Assembly (NCBI GenBank): GCA_036004405.1
Contig: DASYRM010000022.1
Span: 1-32,971, forward strand
Source: DASYRM01 sp036004405
GTDB taxonomy: Bacteria; Acidobacteriota; Vicinamibacteria; Vicinamibacterales; UBA2999
Reading direction: 5' to 3'
Length of the DNA stretch: 32,971 bases
Made by a program: the position numbers and the translations under genes. Of this stretch, positions 8,003 to 15,800 are shown in pieces. The first letter of the stretch is position 1; each line of letters begins with the position of its first letter. Below the pieces are notes generated by a model that was given only the letters and a program-made list of their open reading frames with translations, made no database searches and was not told the DNA's origin.

Positions 8003-8257
8003 CTAGCCCCCGGCGTCGGCCGAGAGAATCAGCACGGAGTCGTCGGCTCGCAGCGGCGTGTGCGGGTCGGTGACGAACCGATCGCCGTTCAAATTGGCCA
8101 CGAACGCCGGGTGCAGCCGGTCGCGCTGGATGATTTCGGAGAGCGAAGGCATACGCTCCGCCAGCGTGCCGAGCAGCTGGCCGAGGGTATCTGCGTGCAG
8201 TTCCAGCTCGGAAACACCGGCACGCTCACGAGGGACGCCGAAGAACTCAACGTGCAT
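8003..8257 (-). CDS. moaD: MoaD / ThiS-like sulfur carrier protein
   Basis: An 84-residue ubiquitin-like protein ending in the diagnostic Gly-Gly (SADAGG), the C-terminus that is adenylated and thiocarboxylated so the protein can donate sulfur to make molybdopterin dithiolene. ATG 8257 (MHVEFFGVPRERAG) was chosen because the beta-grasp fold begins there; an upstream start 7 codons earlier is possible but adds a Cys/Gly-rich tail with no fold. It precedes the aldehyde oxidoreductase gene by 22 bases on the same strand. Many aor operons carry such a dedicated MoaD copy. The 52-base gap to fdsB (8258-8309) must hold two divergent promoters; I see no clear boxes. Confidence 0.88.
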   Translation of the reverse strand: MHVEFFGVPRERAGVSELELHADTLGQLLGTLAERMPSLSEIIQRDRLHPAFVANLNGDRFVTDPHTPLRADDSVLILSADAGG

Positions 8258-8309
8258 GCCGCATCCTGATGATAGCATGGCAGTTCGGCCTGTTTGGCCC
8301 CCACACTGA

Positions 8310-10040
8310 ATGAGTGATCGCGCTGCATCGTTTGCTCCGAGTCACGCCGACTCGACCAAGAAGAAGGGCCGCGGAAAGGTCCGCGGCACACCGAAAGGCC
8401 GCCGGGTCGATCCCAAGGCCCTCCAAGAGGTGCAAGCACTGCTCGGCACCGCGTCACGCCGGCGCGATCTGCTGATCGAGCACCTCCACAAGATCCAGGA
8501 CCGCTACCACCACATCTCTGCCGCTCACCTTGCCGCGCTCGCGTCCGAGATGAAGATGGCGATGGCCGAGGTGTACGAGGTGGCGACCTTCTACCACCAC
8601 TTCGACGTGGTGAAGGAAGGTGAGACGGCGCCGCCCGCAATCACGGTTCGCGTCTGCGACTCGATTGCCTGCGACCTGGCCGGCTCGCACCATCTGCTCG
8701 AACGCCTTCCGTCGCTGCTGGGCAAGGACGTGCGGGTGCTGCACGCCCCGTGCGTCGGCCGCTGCGAGGCCGCGCCGGTGGCGGTGGTTGGCCAGAACCC
8801 GGTGCCGCTGGCCACCGAGGACAAGGTCATCGCGCTGGTCAACGCCAAGGCCACCAGGCACGCGACCAACGACGTGGCGATCACGCCGGGGCACGTCGAC
8901 TACGCCGCGTACCGGGCGCAGGGCGGCTACACGCTCGCGGCAGACTGTGTCGCGGGCAAGAAGACACGCGACGACGTCATCGCCGTGATGGAAAACTCGG
9001 GCCTGCGCGGCCTGGGCGGCGCCGGCTTCCCCGCCGGCCGCAAGTGGAAGCTGGTGTCGGCCGAGCCCGCCCCGCGTCTGATGGCGATCAACATCGACGA
9101 GGGCGAGCCGGGCACGTTCAAGGATCGCTACTACCTGGAACGCGACCCGCACCGCTTCATCGAAGGCGCGCTCGTCGCCGCGTGGGCCGTCGGCATCGAA
9201 GGGATCTACATCTACCTTCGCGACGAGTACCACGGCTGCCGCGCGATCCTCGAGCAGGAGATTGCGGCGCTCAAGGCCAACCCGCCGTTCGAGCTGCCGT
9301 CGATTCACCTGCGGCGCGGCGCCGGTGCGTATATCTGCGGCGAAGAGTCGTCGATGATCGAGTCGATCGAGGGCAAGCGCGGCGAGCCGCGCCTGCGGCC
9401 GCCCTACGTGGCACAGGTCGGCCTGTTCGGACGCCCGACGCTCGAGCACAACATGGAGACGCTGCACTGGGTGCGCGCCATCATCGAGAACGGGCCCGAG
9501 TGGTTTGCCAGCCAGGGGCGCAACGGCCGCAAGGGGCTGCGCTCGTTCTCGGTCAGCGGCCGGGTGAAGAAGCCGGGCGTGCACCTTGCGCCAGCCGGGA
9601 TCACGCTGCGCGAGCTGATCGACGAGTACTGCGGCGGCATGCTCGACGGCCACGAGCTGTACGGCTATCTGCCGGGCGGCGCATCAGGGGGCATCCTGCC
9701 GGCGTCGAAGGCCGACGTGCCGCTCGATTTCGATACGCTCAACGAGTACGGCTGCTTCATCGGCTCGGCGGCGATCGTGGTGTTCTCGAACCACGACACG
9801 GCGGCTGGCACGGCGCGCAATCTGATGAAGTTCTTCGCCGACGAATCGTGCGGCCAGTGCACGCCGTGCCGCGTCGGCACGGTCAAGGCGCTCGATCTGA
9901 TGGGCGCGAAGAAGTGGGACGCGCCCCTGTTGCAGGAGCTGTCACAGGCGATGATGGACGCGTCGATCTGCGGCCTGGGCCAGGCGGCGCCCAATCCGGT
10001 GCTGACGGTCCTGAAGTACTTTCCCAAGGAAGTCGAGTGA
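8310..10040 (+). CDS. fdsB: NAD-dependent formate dehydrogenase beta subunit (NuoE-NuoF fusion)
   Basis: The diaphorase subunit that passes electrons from formate dehydrogenase to NAD+. Its 576 residues start with a Lys/Arg-rich tail. A NuoE/FdsG-type thioredoxin-like domain follows with [2Fe-2S] ligands C116, C121, C148 and C152 (CDSIAC, CVGRC). Next come a short linker and a NuoF-type domain with the NADH/FMN loop GLRGLGGAGFPAGRKW (231-246), GAGAYICGEESS (337-348) and the [4Fe-4S] ligands C514, C517, C520 and C554 (SCGQCTPC, SICGLG). No clear ribosome site precedes ATG 8310, but no other start fits. It is coupled to fdsA through TGATG. Separate FdsG, FdsC (FdhD-like) and FdsD genes are absent nearby. 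Confidence 0.93.
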   Translation: MSDRAASFAPSHADSTKKKGRGKVRGTPKGRRVDPKALQEVQALLGTASRRRDLLIEHLHKIQDRYHHISAAHLAALASEMKMAMAEVYEVATFYHHFDVVKEGETAPPAITVRVCDSIACDLAGSHHLLERLPSLLGKDVRVLHAPCVGRCEAAPVAVVGQNPVPLATEDKVIALVNAKATRHATNDVAITPGHVDYAAYRAQGGYTLAADCVAGKKTRDDVIAVMENSGLRGLGGAGFPAGRKWKLVSAEPAPRLMAINIDEGEPGTFKDRYYLERDPHRFIEGALVAAWAVGIEGIYIYLRDEYHGCRAILEQEIAALKANPPFELPSIHLRRGAGAYICGEESSMIESIEGKRGEPRLRPPYVAQVGLFGRPTLEHNMETLHWVRAIIENGPEWFASQGRNGRKGLRSFSVSGRVKKPGVHLAPAGITLRELIDEYCGGMLDGHELYGYLPGGASGGILPASKADVPLDFDTLNEYGCFIGSAAIVVFSNHDTAAGTARNLMKFFADESCGQCTPCRVGTVKALDLMGAKKWDAPLLQELSQAMMDASICGLGQAAPNPVLTVLKYFPKEVE

Positions 10041-12817
10041 TGGTCTCTTTCACGCTCAACGGCAAGACCGTCGAGGGCCGGGCGGATCAGACGCTGCTCG
10101 AAATCGCCGACCAGCAGGGCGTCGAGATTCCGCGCCTCTGTTACATGGAGGGCATGCGGGCCGACGGCAACTGCCGCACCTGCATGGTGGAGATCAAGGG
10201 TGAGCGCGTGCTGGCCCCGTCGTGCTGCCGCTACCCGAAGCAGGGCATGGAAGTCACGACCAACAGCGAGCGTGCCCTCGTCAGCCAGAAGATGTCGCTC
10301 GAGCTGCTGCTCTCGGACATGCCCGAGACGGAGTACACGCTCAACTCCGAGCTCGATCAGTGGGCGAAGAAGCTGGAGATCGGCAAGCCGCGCTTCAAGG
10401 CCCGCAAGCAGCCGGTGGAAGACCTGTCGCACCCGGCCATGGCCGTGCACCTCGACGCCTGCATCCAGTGCAACCGCTGCGTGCGCGCGTGCCGTGAAGA
10501 GCAGGTGAACGACGTCATCGGCTACGCCTTCCGCGGCGACCACTCGAAGATCGTGTTCGACTTCGACGATCCGATGGGCGCCTCCACGTGCGTGGCCTGC
10601 GGCGAGTGCGTGCAGGCGTGCCCGACCGGCGCGCTCATGCCGGCGCGCGAGGTGGGCAAAGTGGAGCCGGACCGGCAGGTGGACTCGGTGTGCCCCTACT
10701 GCGGCGTGGGCTGCCAGCTCACCTACAACGTCAAGGGCAACACGATCCTGTACGTGCAGGGCAAGGACGGTCCGGCAAACTCGAGCCGCCTGTGCGTGAA
10801 GGGGCGCTACGGCTTCGACTACGTGCAGCACAAGCACCGGCTGACCACACCGCTCATCCGCAAGGCCGGCGTGCCGAAGCACAAGGATTTCGTCGTCGAT
10901 CCGGACCGGTGGCAGGACGTCTTCCGCGAGGCCACGTGGGAAGAGGCGATGGACTTCGCGGCCACCGGGTTGCTGAAGATCCGCGACACCTACGGCAAGC
11001 GCGCGCTCGCCGGCTTCGGCTCCGCCAAGGGCACCAACGAAGAGGCGTATCTCTTCCAGAAGCTGGTGCGCACCGGCTTCGGCTGCAACAACGTCGATCA
11101 CTGCACGCGCCTGTGCCACGCCTCGAGCGTCGCCGCGCTGATGGAAGGGATCAACTCGGGCGCCGTGTCGAACCAGGTGCGCGACGTGGCCAACGCCGAA
11201 GTGATCTTCCTGATCGGCGCCAACCCCACCGTGAACCATCCGGTGGCGGCCACCTTCATCAAGAACGCCGCCAAGGCCGGGGTGAAGCTGATCGTCGCGG
11301 ATCCGCGGAAAGGCGACCTGGCGCGCCACGCCACCTACAATCTGCAGTTCAACGCCGACACCGACGTGGCGCTCCTCAACGCGATGCTGAACGTGATCGT
11401 GGAAGAGCGGCTGGTCGACGAGGCGTTCATCGCCGACCGCACGTCGGGCTATGAGGAGCTGGCCAAGAACGTCAAGAAGTTCACGCCCGAGGCGATGGCG
11501 CCCATCTGCGGCATCGACGCCAAGACCATCCGCGACGTGGCGCGGCTCTACGCCACCTCGAAGGGCTCGATGATCCTGTGGGGCATGGGCATCTCGCAGC
11601 ACGTGCACGGCACCGACAACGCGCGCTGCCTGATTGCGCTGGCGCTCTCCACCGGGCAGATCGGCAAGCCCGGCTCGGGTCTGCACCCGCTGCGCGGCCA
11701 GAACAACGTGCAGGGCGCGAGCGACTCGGGGCTCATCCCGATGTTCTATCCCGACTATCAGCGCGTGAACGCGCCCGAGGCGCGGCAGCGGTTCGAGACG
11801 TTGTGGAAGACCGAGCTGGACCCGGATCCGGGTCTCACCGTGGTCGAGATCATGACCGCCGCGAAGAAGCACGAGATCCGCGGCATGTACATCATGGGTG
11901 AGAACCCGGCGATGTCGGACCCCGACGTGGATCACGCGCGTGAGGCGATGGCCGCGCTCGACCACTGCGTGGTGCAGGACATCTTCCTGACCGAGACGGC
12001 GTACCTCGCCGACGTGGTGCTGCCCGCGACGGCGTGGCCCGAGAAGGTGGGCACCGTCACCAACACCGACCGCATGGTGCAGCTTGGTCGCAAGGCGATC
12101 GACTCGCCCGGCGACGCGCGCCCCGATTTCGATCTGCTCGTGGAGCTCGGCCAGCGCATGGGGCTCGACTGGCAGTACACGCACCCGCGCGAGGTGTTCG
12201 ACGAGATGCGTGTGTGCATGGACTCGATTGCCGGCATCACGTGGGACCGGCTCGAACGCGAGTCGTCGGTGACCTATCCGTGCGTGAAGGAAGGCGACCC
12301 CGGCGATCCGGTGGTGTTCATCAAGAACTTCCCCACCGCGTCGGGCCGCGGCAAGTTCGTGCCCGCCGATCTCATCTCGGCGGCCGAGCGTCCGGATGCG
12401 GAGTACCCGATGGTGCTCATCACCGGCCGACAGCTCGAACACTGGCACACCGGGTCGATGACCCGCCGCTCGACCAATCTCGATTACCTCGAGCCCGAGC
12501 CGGTAGCGTCGATCCATCCGCTCGATCTCGAAGGACTGGGCGTGGAGCCGGGCGGCACGCTGACCATCGCGTCGCGCCGCGGCACCATCTCGCTCTACGC
12601 GCGCGCCGACGATGGCACGCCGCGCGGCTCTGTGTTCGTGCCGTTCTGCTACTACGAAGCGGCCGCCAACATGCTCACCAACCCGGTGCTCGATCCGTTC
12701 GGGAAGATCCCGGAGTTCAAGTACTGCGCCGTGAAGATCACGGCTGGCGGCACCCCGCCGGCGAAAATGAGCTTCGGCGGCGGCGTGCTGCTGCCCGACC
12801 ACCAGCCCGCCCCGTAG
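10040..12817 (+). CDS. fdsA: Formate dehydrogenase alpha (catalytic) subunit, FdsA/FdhF type
   Basis: Catalyses formate oxidation to CO2 at a Mo- or W-bis-MGD centre. The 925 residues carry, in order: a [2Fe-2S] domain (C34, C45, C48, C62); two 4Fe-4S motifs (C141/144/147/151 and C184/187/190/194); the [4Fe-4S] domain IV motif (C218, C221, C225, C252); and the molybdopterin oxidoreductase core. The metal ligand is cysteine C359 in CTRLCHASS, followed by the catalytic H360, so it is a Cys and not a Sec enzyme. Length and cofactor set match the soluble NAD-linked FdsABG class (about 950 residues). ATG 10040 shares its A with the fdsB stop. Tandem palindromic repeats follow the stop codon. Confidence 0.95.
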   Translation: MVSFTLNGKTVEGRADQTLLEIADQQGVEIPRLCYMEGMRADGNCRTCMVEIKGERVLAPSCCRYPKQGMEVTTNSERALVSQKMSLELLLSDMPETEYTLNSELDQWAKKLEIGKPRFKARKQPVEDLSHPAMAVHLDACIQCNRCVRACREEQVNDVIGYAFRGDHSKIVFDFDDPMGASTCVACGECVQACPTGALMPAREVGKVEPDRQVDSVCPYCGVGCQLTYNVKGNTILYVQGKDGPANSSRLCVKGRYGFDYVQHKHRLTTPLIRKAGVPKHKDFVVDPDRWQDVFREATWEEAMDFAATGLLKIRDTYGKRALAGFGSAKGTNEEAYLFQKLVRTGFGCNNVDHCTRLCHASSVAALMEGINSGAVSNQVRDVANAEVIFLIGANPTVNHPVAATFIKNAAKAGVKLIVADPRKGDLARHATYNLQFNADTDVALLNAMLNVIVEERLVDEAFIADRTSGYEELAKNVKKFTPEAMAPICGIDAKTIRDVARLYATSKGSMILWGMGISQHVHGTDNARCLIALALSTGQIGKPGSGLHPLRGQNNVQGASDSGLIPMFYPDYQRVNAPEARQRFETLWKTELDPDPGLTVVEIMTAAKKHEIRGMYIMGENPAMSDPDVDHAREAMAALDHCVVQDIFLTETAYLADVVLPATAWPEKVGTVTNTDRMVQLGRKAIDSPGDARPDFDLLVELGQRMGLDWQYTHPREVFDEMRVCMDSIAGITWDRLERESSVTYPCVKEGDPGDPVVFIKNFPTASGRGKFVPADLISAAERPDAEYPMVLITGRQLEHWHTGSMTRRSTNLDYLEPEPVASIHPLDLEGLGVEPGGTLTIASRRGTISLYARADDGTPRGSVFVPFCYYEAAANMLTNPVLDPFGKIPEFKYCAVKITAGGTPPAKMSFGGGVLLPDHQPAP

Positions 12818-12820
12818 ATC

Positions 12821-12890
12821 TTCGTGGGGGCCGCCTTCAGGCGGCCCGTCCATCGTTCGTAGGGGCCGCCTTCAGGCGGCCCGTCGTCCA
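12821..12890. repeat. Tandem pair of palindromic repeat units after fdsA
   Basis: Two near-identical 35-base copies lie head to tail (12821-12855 and 12856-12890). Each begins TTCGT(G/A)GGGGCC and holds the palindrome GGCCGCCT-TC-AGGCGGCC (12829-12846 and 12864-12881) followed by CGTC. The hairpins start 4 bases after the fdsA stop and may end or stabilise its transcript, but there is no T-tract. Confidence 0.75.
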
Positions 12891-12904
12891 TGGGCCCGGG
12901 TCTT

Positions 12905-12940
12905 CTTGACCGCCGAAGCTTCAGCGAAGGCGGTTAGACC
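12905..12940. repeat. Second repeat class, palindrome with central GAAGCTTC
   Basis: ACCGCC (12909-12914) pairs with GGCGGT (12929-12934) around GAAGCTTC and AGCGAA. The sequence is unlike the GTAGGGGC-type units beside it, and is of the 'CCGCCGAAGCTTCAGCGAAGGCGG' kind that I recall as common in some acidobacterial genomes. It marks the junction between the GC-rich fdsA locus and lower-GC DNA that follows. Confidence 0.5.
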
Positions 12941-13024
12941 CATGCGACCAGCGCTCTCAACGCGCCCCTATACTGTTCGTCCAAAGTGGTAGTCAAGTTG
13001 CTGAACGAGCGATCCAACAGAATC

Positions 13025-13462
13025 ATGAAGCCTCTTGTTGCGTTGACGATTGCCGATCTTCGAGAGCACCTCGTGTGGCGATATCACGCGAACGAGGCGG
13101 GCGACAGCGGCGCGACAGTCGAGCCGGCAGACGGTGTGTCGCTCAGGGAAGACGACAACGATGTGTATATCGCCGCAACGAGGTTCGTCTTGGGAGACGG
13201 AAGTGAGTGCCTCGGGTACTGTTCACCGCAAGATGCGTCGGGACCTGACTATGTGCAGCCTGTCGTGCTGACGGAACAGGGTCCGAACAAGCTTTGGTTC
13301 GAGAGTCCGTTGTCGTCACGCGCGGCATCCGAGTGGTGGGACCGGTTCGGACGCCCGCGGGCACATGTGTTCCCGATTTCATGGCAGTGCCTCGTCCCCG
13401 TGGAGGGTGCGATGGTGCGCGGAATCGTCCACCGAAGCGATGTATTTAGCGACGCAACCTAA
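13025..13462 (+). CDS. Hypothetical protein of lower GC content
   Basis: A 145-residue soluble protein with no signal peptide or membrane segment that I can see. It opens MKPLVALTIADLREHLVWRY and ends MVRGIVHRSDVFSDAT; Trp-rich strings such as LWFESP and SEWWDRFGRP stand out. Similar single-domain proteins are scattered in environmental genomes, but I do not recognise a named family. ATG 13025 is preferred to GTG 12986 because the extra 13 residues look non-coding. The first 60 bases are about 53% GC against 75% in late fdsA, and repeats lie just upstream, which suggests recent acquisition. The stop codon lies in an ACCTAAC/GTTGGGT inverted repeat (13457-13484). Confidence 0.65.
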   Translation: MKPLVALTIADLREHLVWRYHANEAGDSGATVEPADGVSLREDDNDVYIAATRFVLGDGSECLGYCSPQDASGPDYVQPVVLTEQGPNKLWFESPLSSRAASEWWDRFGRPRAHVFPISWQCLVPVEGAMVRGIVHRSDVFSDAT

Positions 13463-13561
13463 CAAGCTGTCCCTCCGGTTGGGTGCCTAACAGTTCCGTC
13501 CCGCCTCGCCCCTGTCGATTCGTGGCCGCGTCGATCGACGTGTAGCTGAAGGAGTCGAACG

Positions 13562-14293
13562 ATGCGTTTCATGATCATGCACAAGAACGATCCCAGCACC
13601 GAGGCCGGAAACCCGCCCCCGCTCGAGTTGGTACACAAGATGGGGGCACTGATCGGCGAGTACGCGGCCTCCGGCCGCTTCATCGACGGTGCGGGGCTCG
13701 GCGCGAGCAAGACGCGCACCCGCCTTGTCTTCCGCACGGGCCACTGCACCGCACAGCAGGGTCCCTATCGCGGCGAACACGAGCTGCCAGCGGCGACCCT
13801 GCTGCTCAAGGTGCGCACGCGCGAGGAGGCGATCGGCTGGGCGGAACGCTACGGCGCGGTCCTCGGCGACGGCGAGATCGAGATCGGCAAGGTGAACGAG
13901 CCGTGGGACATCGGCCTGATGCCGGCGCCGGAGAACCCGCCGCTGCAGGTGCTTCTCATCGACAAAGCCGACCGGGCCACCGAGAGCGGCGGCCGAAGCC
14001 AGACACAGAAGGCGGCGCTCTCGCGTCTGGAGGCCGAAATGACCGAGGCGGGCGTGCTCGTCCGCGCGATCCGCTTGCAACCGAGCGCCAGCGCCAAGCG
14101 CCTGGTCTTCACCAACAACAGCCTGCGCGCGACCGACGGGCCGTTTGCGGAGTCGAAGGAGCTGATCGGCGGCTTCGCCGTGATGGAGATGACCGGGATG
14201 GACGAGGCCGTCGAGATGTGCCGGCGGTACGCCGAGATTCTCGGGGGCACCCTGGAGATCGACATCAGGCTCGTCGGCACCGATGCAAGATAG
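13562..14293 (+). CDS. Tandem YCII-related (DGPF) domain protein
   Basis: A 243-residue cytosolic protein built from two copies of a ferredoxin-like YCII fold. The first (about 1-118) starts MRFMIMHKND and contains GALIGEYAASGRFIDGAGL. The second (about 127-243) contains the family hallmark TDGPFAESKELIGGF (191-205), which the first copy lacks. The family is often called DGPFAETKE or PhnB-like, and many members sit beside ECF sigma factors; none is present here. Enzyme activity has not been settled for the family. The start is fixed by AAGGAG about 9 bases before ATG 13562. Three bases separate it from the hemoglobin gene, so the two form an operon. Confidence 0.85.
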   Translation: MRFMIMHKNDPSTEAGNPPPLELVHKMGALIGEYAASGRFIDGAGLGASKTRTRLVFRTGHCTAQQGPYRGEHELPAATLLLKVRTREEAIGWAERYGAVLGDGEIEIGKVNEPWDIGLMPAPENPPLQVLLIDKADRATESGGRSQTQKAALSRLEAEMTEAGVLVRAIRLQPSASAKRLVFTNNSLRATDGPFAESKELIGGFAVMEMTGMDEAVEMCRRYAEILGGTLEIDIRLVGTDAR

Positions 14294-14296
14294 CCC

Positions 14297-14767
14297 ATGC
14301 CTGATCAAGACGTTCCCACGCTCTACGAATGGCTCGGTGGCAGCGAGGCGCTCATCCGTCTGACCACGCGCTTCTATGAGCACGTCCGAGATGATTCGCT
14401 TCTCGCGCCGATTTTTGCGCATATGGGCGCCGATCACCCGGCTCATGTTGCCGCCTTTCTCGCCGAAGTACTCGGTGGACCCACCGCCTACTCCGAGCAG
14501 CACGGCGGGCATCCACACATGATTCAGCAGCACCTCAATCGCCACCTCACACAGGAACAGCGCCGCCGGTGGGTAGGCCTGCTGCTCGAAACGGCCGACG
14601 AACTGAGCATGCCGGAAGACCCCGAGTTCCGGTCCGCGCTGGTTGGCTATCTTGAGTGGGGTTCACGGCTGGCAGTCATCAATTCCCAGCCGGGCGCGAC
14701 GGTTGACCCGCACTCTCCAATGCCCAAGTGGGGTTGGGGCGAAGTCAAGGGTCCGTACAAAGGCTGA
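14297..14767 (+). CDS. Group II truncated hemoglobin
   Basis: A 156-residue protein of the 2-on-2 globin fold: LYEWLGGSEALIRL (9-22), FYEHVRDDSLLAPIF (26-40), AEVLGGPTAYSEQHGG (56-71), the proximal heme histidine probably H79 (HMIQQHL), and a conserved Trp at G8 (W92 in RRRWVGLL). Group II members bind O2, CO or NO and are linked to oxygen delivery or nitrosative stress. The C-terminal tail of about 25 residues (HSPMPKWGWGEVKGPYKG) is Pro/Trp-rich and longer than usual; it recurs in environmental relatives as far as I recall. It follows the YCII gene by 3 bases. GC content is below that of the main locus. Confidence 0.88.
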   Translation: MPDQDVPTLYEWLGGSEALIRLTTRFYEHVRDDSLLAPIFAHMGADHPAHVAAFLAEVLGGPTAYSEQHGGHPHMIQQHLNRHLTQEQRRRWVGLLLETADELSMPEDPEFRSALVGYLEWGSRLAVINSQPGATVDPHSPMPKWGWGEVKGPYKG

Positions 14768-14795
14768 GCGCCAGCCGTGCGGGTATGATGCGCTC

Positions 14796-15800
14796 GTGCC
14801 CGGCCAGCTGCGCCTCCTCTACGTCGCGAGCATCGTGCTGGCTCTCGCGCCGCTCGCGGCGCAGCAGCAGCGAAGCGCTCCCTTCGTCCTCTCGCAGCTC
14901 ACCTGGTTCGACCGCACCGGCAAGCAGCTGGGCAAGCTCGGCCCCCTCGCCGACCACGGCAATCTCGAGCTCTCCCCCGACGGCTCCCTCGTCGCCGTGG
15001 CCGTGATCGATCGCGCCAAACGGACGCGCGACATCTGGATGTACCAGACTGCCACCGGCATGCGGCAGCAGTTCACCAGCGACGCCGCCGACGAAAACTG
15101 GCTGATCTTCTCGCCCGACGGCGCCCGCGTGGTCCTCAACGCGTTCAGCCCCGCACAGTCCGGCCTCTTCTCGTCGACCGCGACGGCCGCGGTCCCGCGC
15201 ATGCTGCTGCTCGACGCCCCGTCGGGGGCATGGCCGGTGAGCTGGTCGCCCGACGGCTCCTCGATCCTCGTGGTCACCAACAGTCCGAAGACCGCCAACG
15301 ACATCTGGTCGATTTCTCTCACCGGCGATTCGACGCCGAAGGCGTTCCAGCGCACCGAGGCCTCCGAGAACTGGGCGGCGTTCTCGCCCGACGGCCGCTG
15401 GGTGGCGTTCAGCTCCACCGCCGGCTCCGACGACCCCGAGGTGTACGTGACGCGCTTCCCCACCGCGGGACAGGCGTGGCGCATCTCCGCCGACGGCGGC
15501 ACGCAGGCGCGCTGGCGCGGCGACGGCAAGGAGATCCTCTACATCTCGCCCGACCGCCAGTTGATGTCGGCCGCGATTACGCTTGGCGACAACCGCGTCA
15601 CGGTGGATCGCATCGAGCCGCTGTTCACGATGCGCTTCCCGTACGGTGCCTACCATGCGTTCGACGTCACCAAGGACGGTCAGCGCATCCTGGTGAACAC
15701 GGCGATCGGGTCCACTGGTGCGCCGCAGCAGGCGGACCTTCCTTCGCCAAGGCTACGGCGGACAGGGAAGGTCCGCCTCTACGAAGAGGGGCGCCAATGA
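14796..15800 (+). CDS. Secreted TolB-like WD40/PD40 beta-propeller protein
   Basis: A 334-residue protein with an N-terminal signal sequence (LLYVASIVLALAPLAAQ) and at least four PD40 blades, seen as ELSPDGSLVAVAV, IFSPDGARVVLNA, SWSPDGSSILVVT and AFSPDGRWVAFSS. It closely resembles the C-terminal sensor propeller of acidobacterial Ser/Thr kinases (opening LTWFDRTGKQLG), but no kinase domain precedes it. GTG 14796 is the only start that fits the signal peptide; the ribosome site is poor. The last 20 or so residues are encoded by a repeat (15730-15790), which has replaced the closing strand expected after ILVNTAI. The stop overlaps the next start (ATGA). Confidence 0.82.
   Translation: MPGQLRLLYVASIVLALAPLAAQQQRSAPFVLSQLTWFDRTGKQLGKLGPLADHGNLELSPDGSLVAVAVIDRAKRTRDIWMYQTATGMRQQFTSDAADENWLIFSPDGARVVLNAFSPAQSGLFSSTATAAVPRMLLLDAPSGAWPVSWSPDGSSILVVTNSPKTANDIWSISLTGDSTPKAFQRTEASENWAAFSPDGRWVAFSSTAGSDDPEVYVTRFPTAGQAWRISADGGTQARWRGDGKEILYISPDRQLMSAAITLGDNRVTVDRIEPLFTMRFPYGAYHAFDVTKDGQRILVNTAIGSTGAPQQADLPSPRLRRTGKVRLYEEGRQ
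15730..15790. repeat. Palindromic repeat with FAKATADR-type insert
   Basis: The arms GGCGGACCTTCC (15731-15742) and GGAAGGTCCGCC (15767-15778) flank a core holding TTCGCCAAGGCTACGGCGGA. In another frame that core reads SFAKATADR, a repeat translation I recall from acidobacterial proteins. CTCTACG follows, as in the pabB copy. The element spans the C-terminus of the propeller gene and ends six bases before the start of the next gene. Confidence 0.7.

Noticed and set aside
8750..10039. The open plus-strand extension upstream of fdsA in its own frame.
   Set aside because: It runs through fdsB in another frame and is Arg-rich; the ATG at 10040, coupled to the fdsB stop, opens on a proper ferredoxin domain.
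9665..12853. A 1062-codon open frame on the minus strand opposite fdsB and fdsA.
   Set aside because: It is His/Arg/Ala-rich with no domain, and the plus strand carries unmistakable cluster and metal-ligand motifs. Long antisense frames are expected at this GC content.
12818..12890. The tandem hairpins after fdsA as ordinary intrinsic terminators.
   Set aside because: They lack T-tracts and match dispersed copies found inside genes, so repeat is the better primary label; a secondary effect on transcription is possible.
12821..12890. The two 35-base direct copies as the start of a CRISPR array.
   Set aside because: There are only two copies with no spacer between them, each palindromic unit also occurs singly elsewhere, and no cas gene is present.
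13457..13491. An attC-like inverted repeat (ACCTAAC ... GTTGGGT) at the end of the low-GC hypothetical gene, suggesting an integron cassette.
   Set aside because: The two core-like motifs are only 28 bases apart end to end, with no inner L boxes and no integrase or second cassette nearby. True attC sites are at least about 57 bases.
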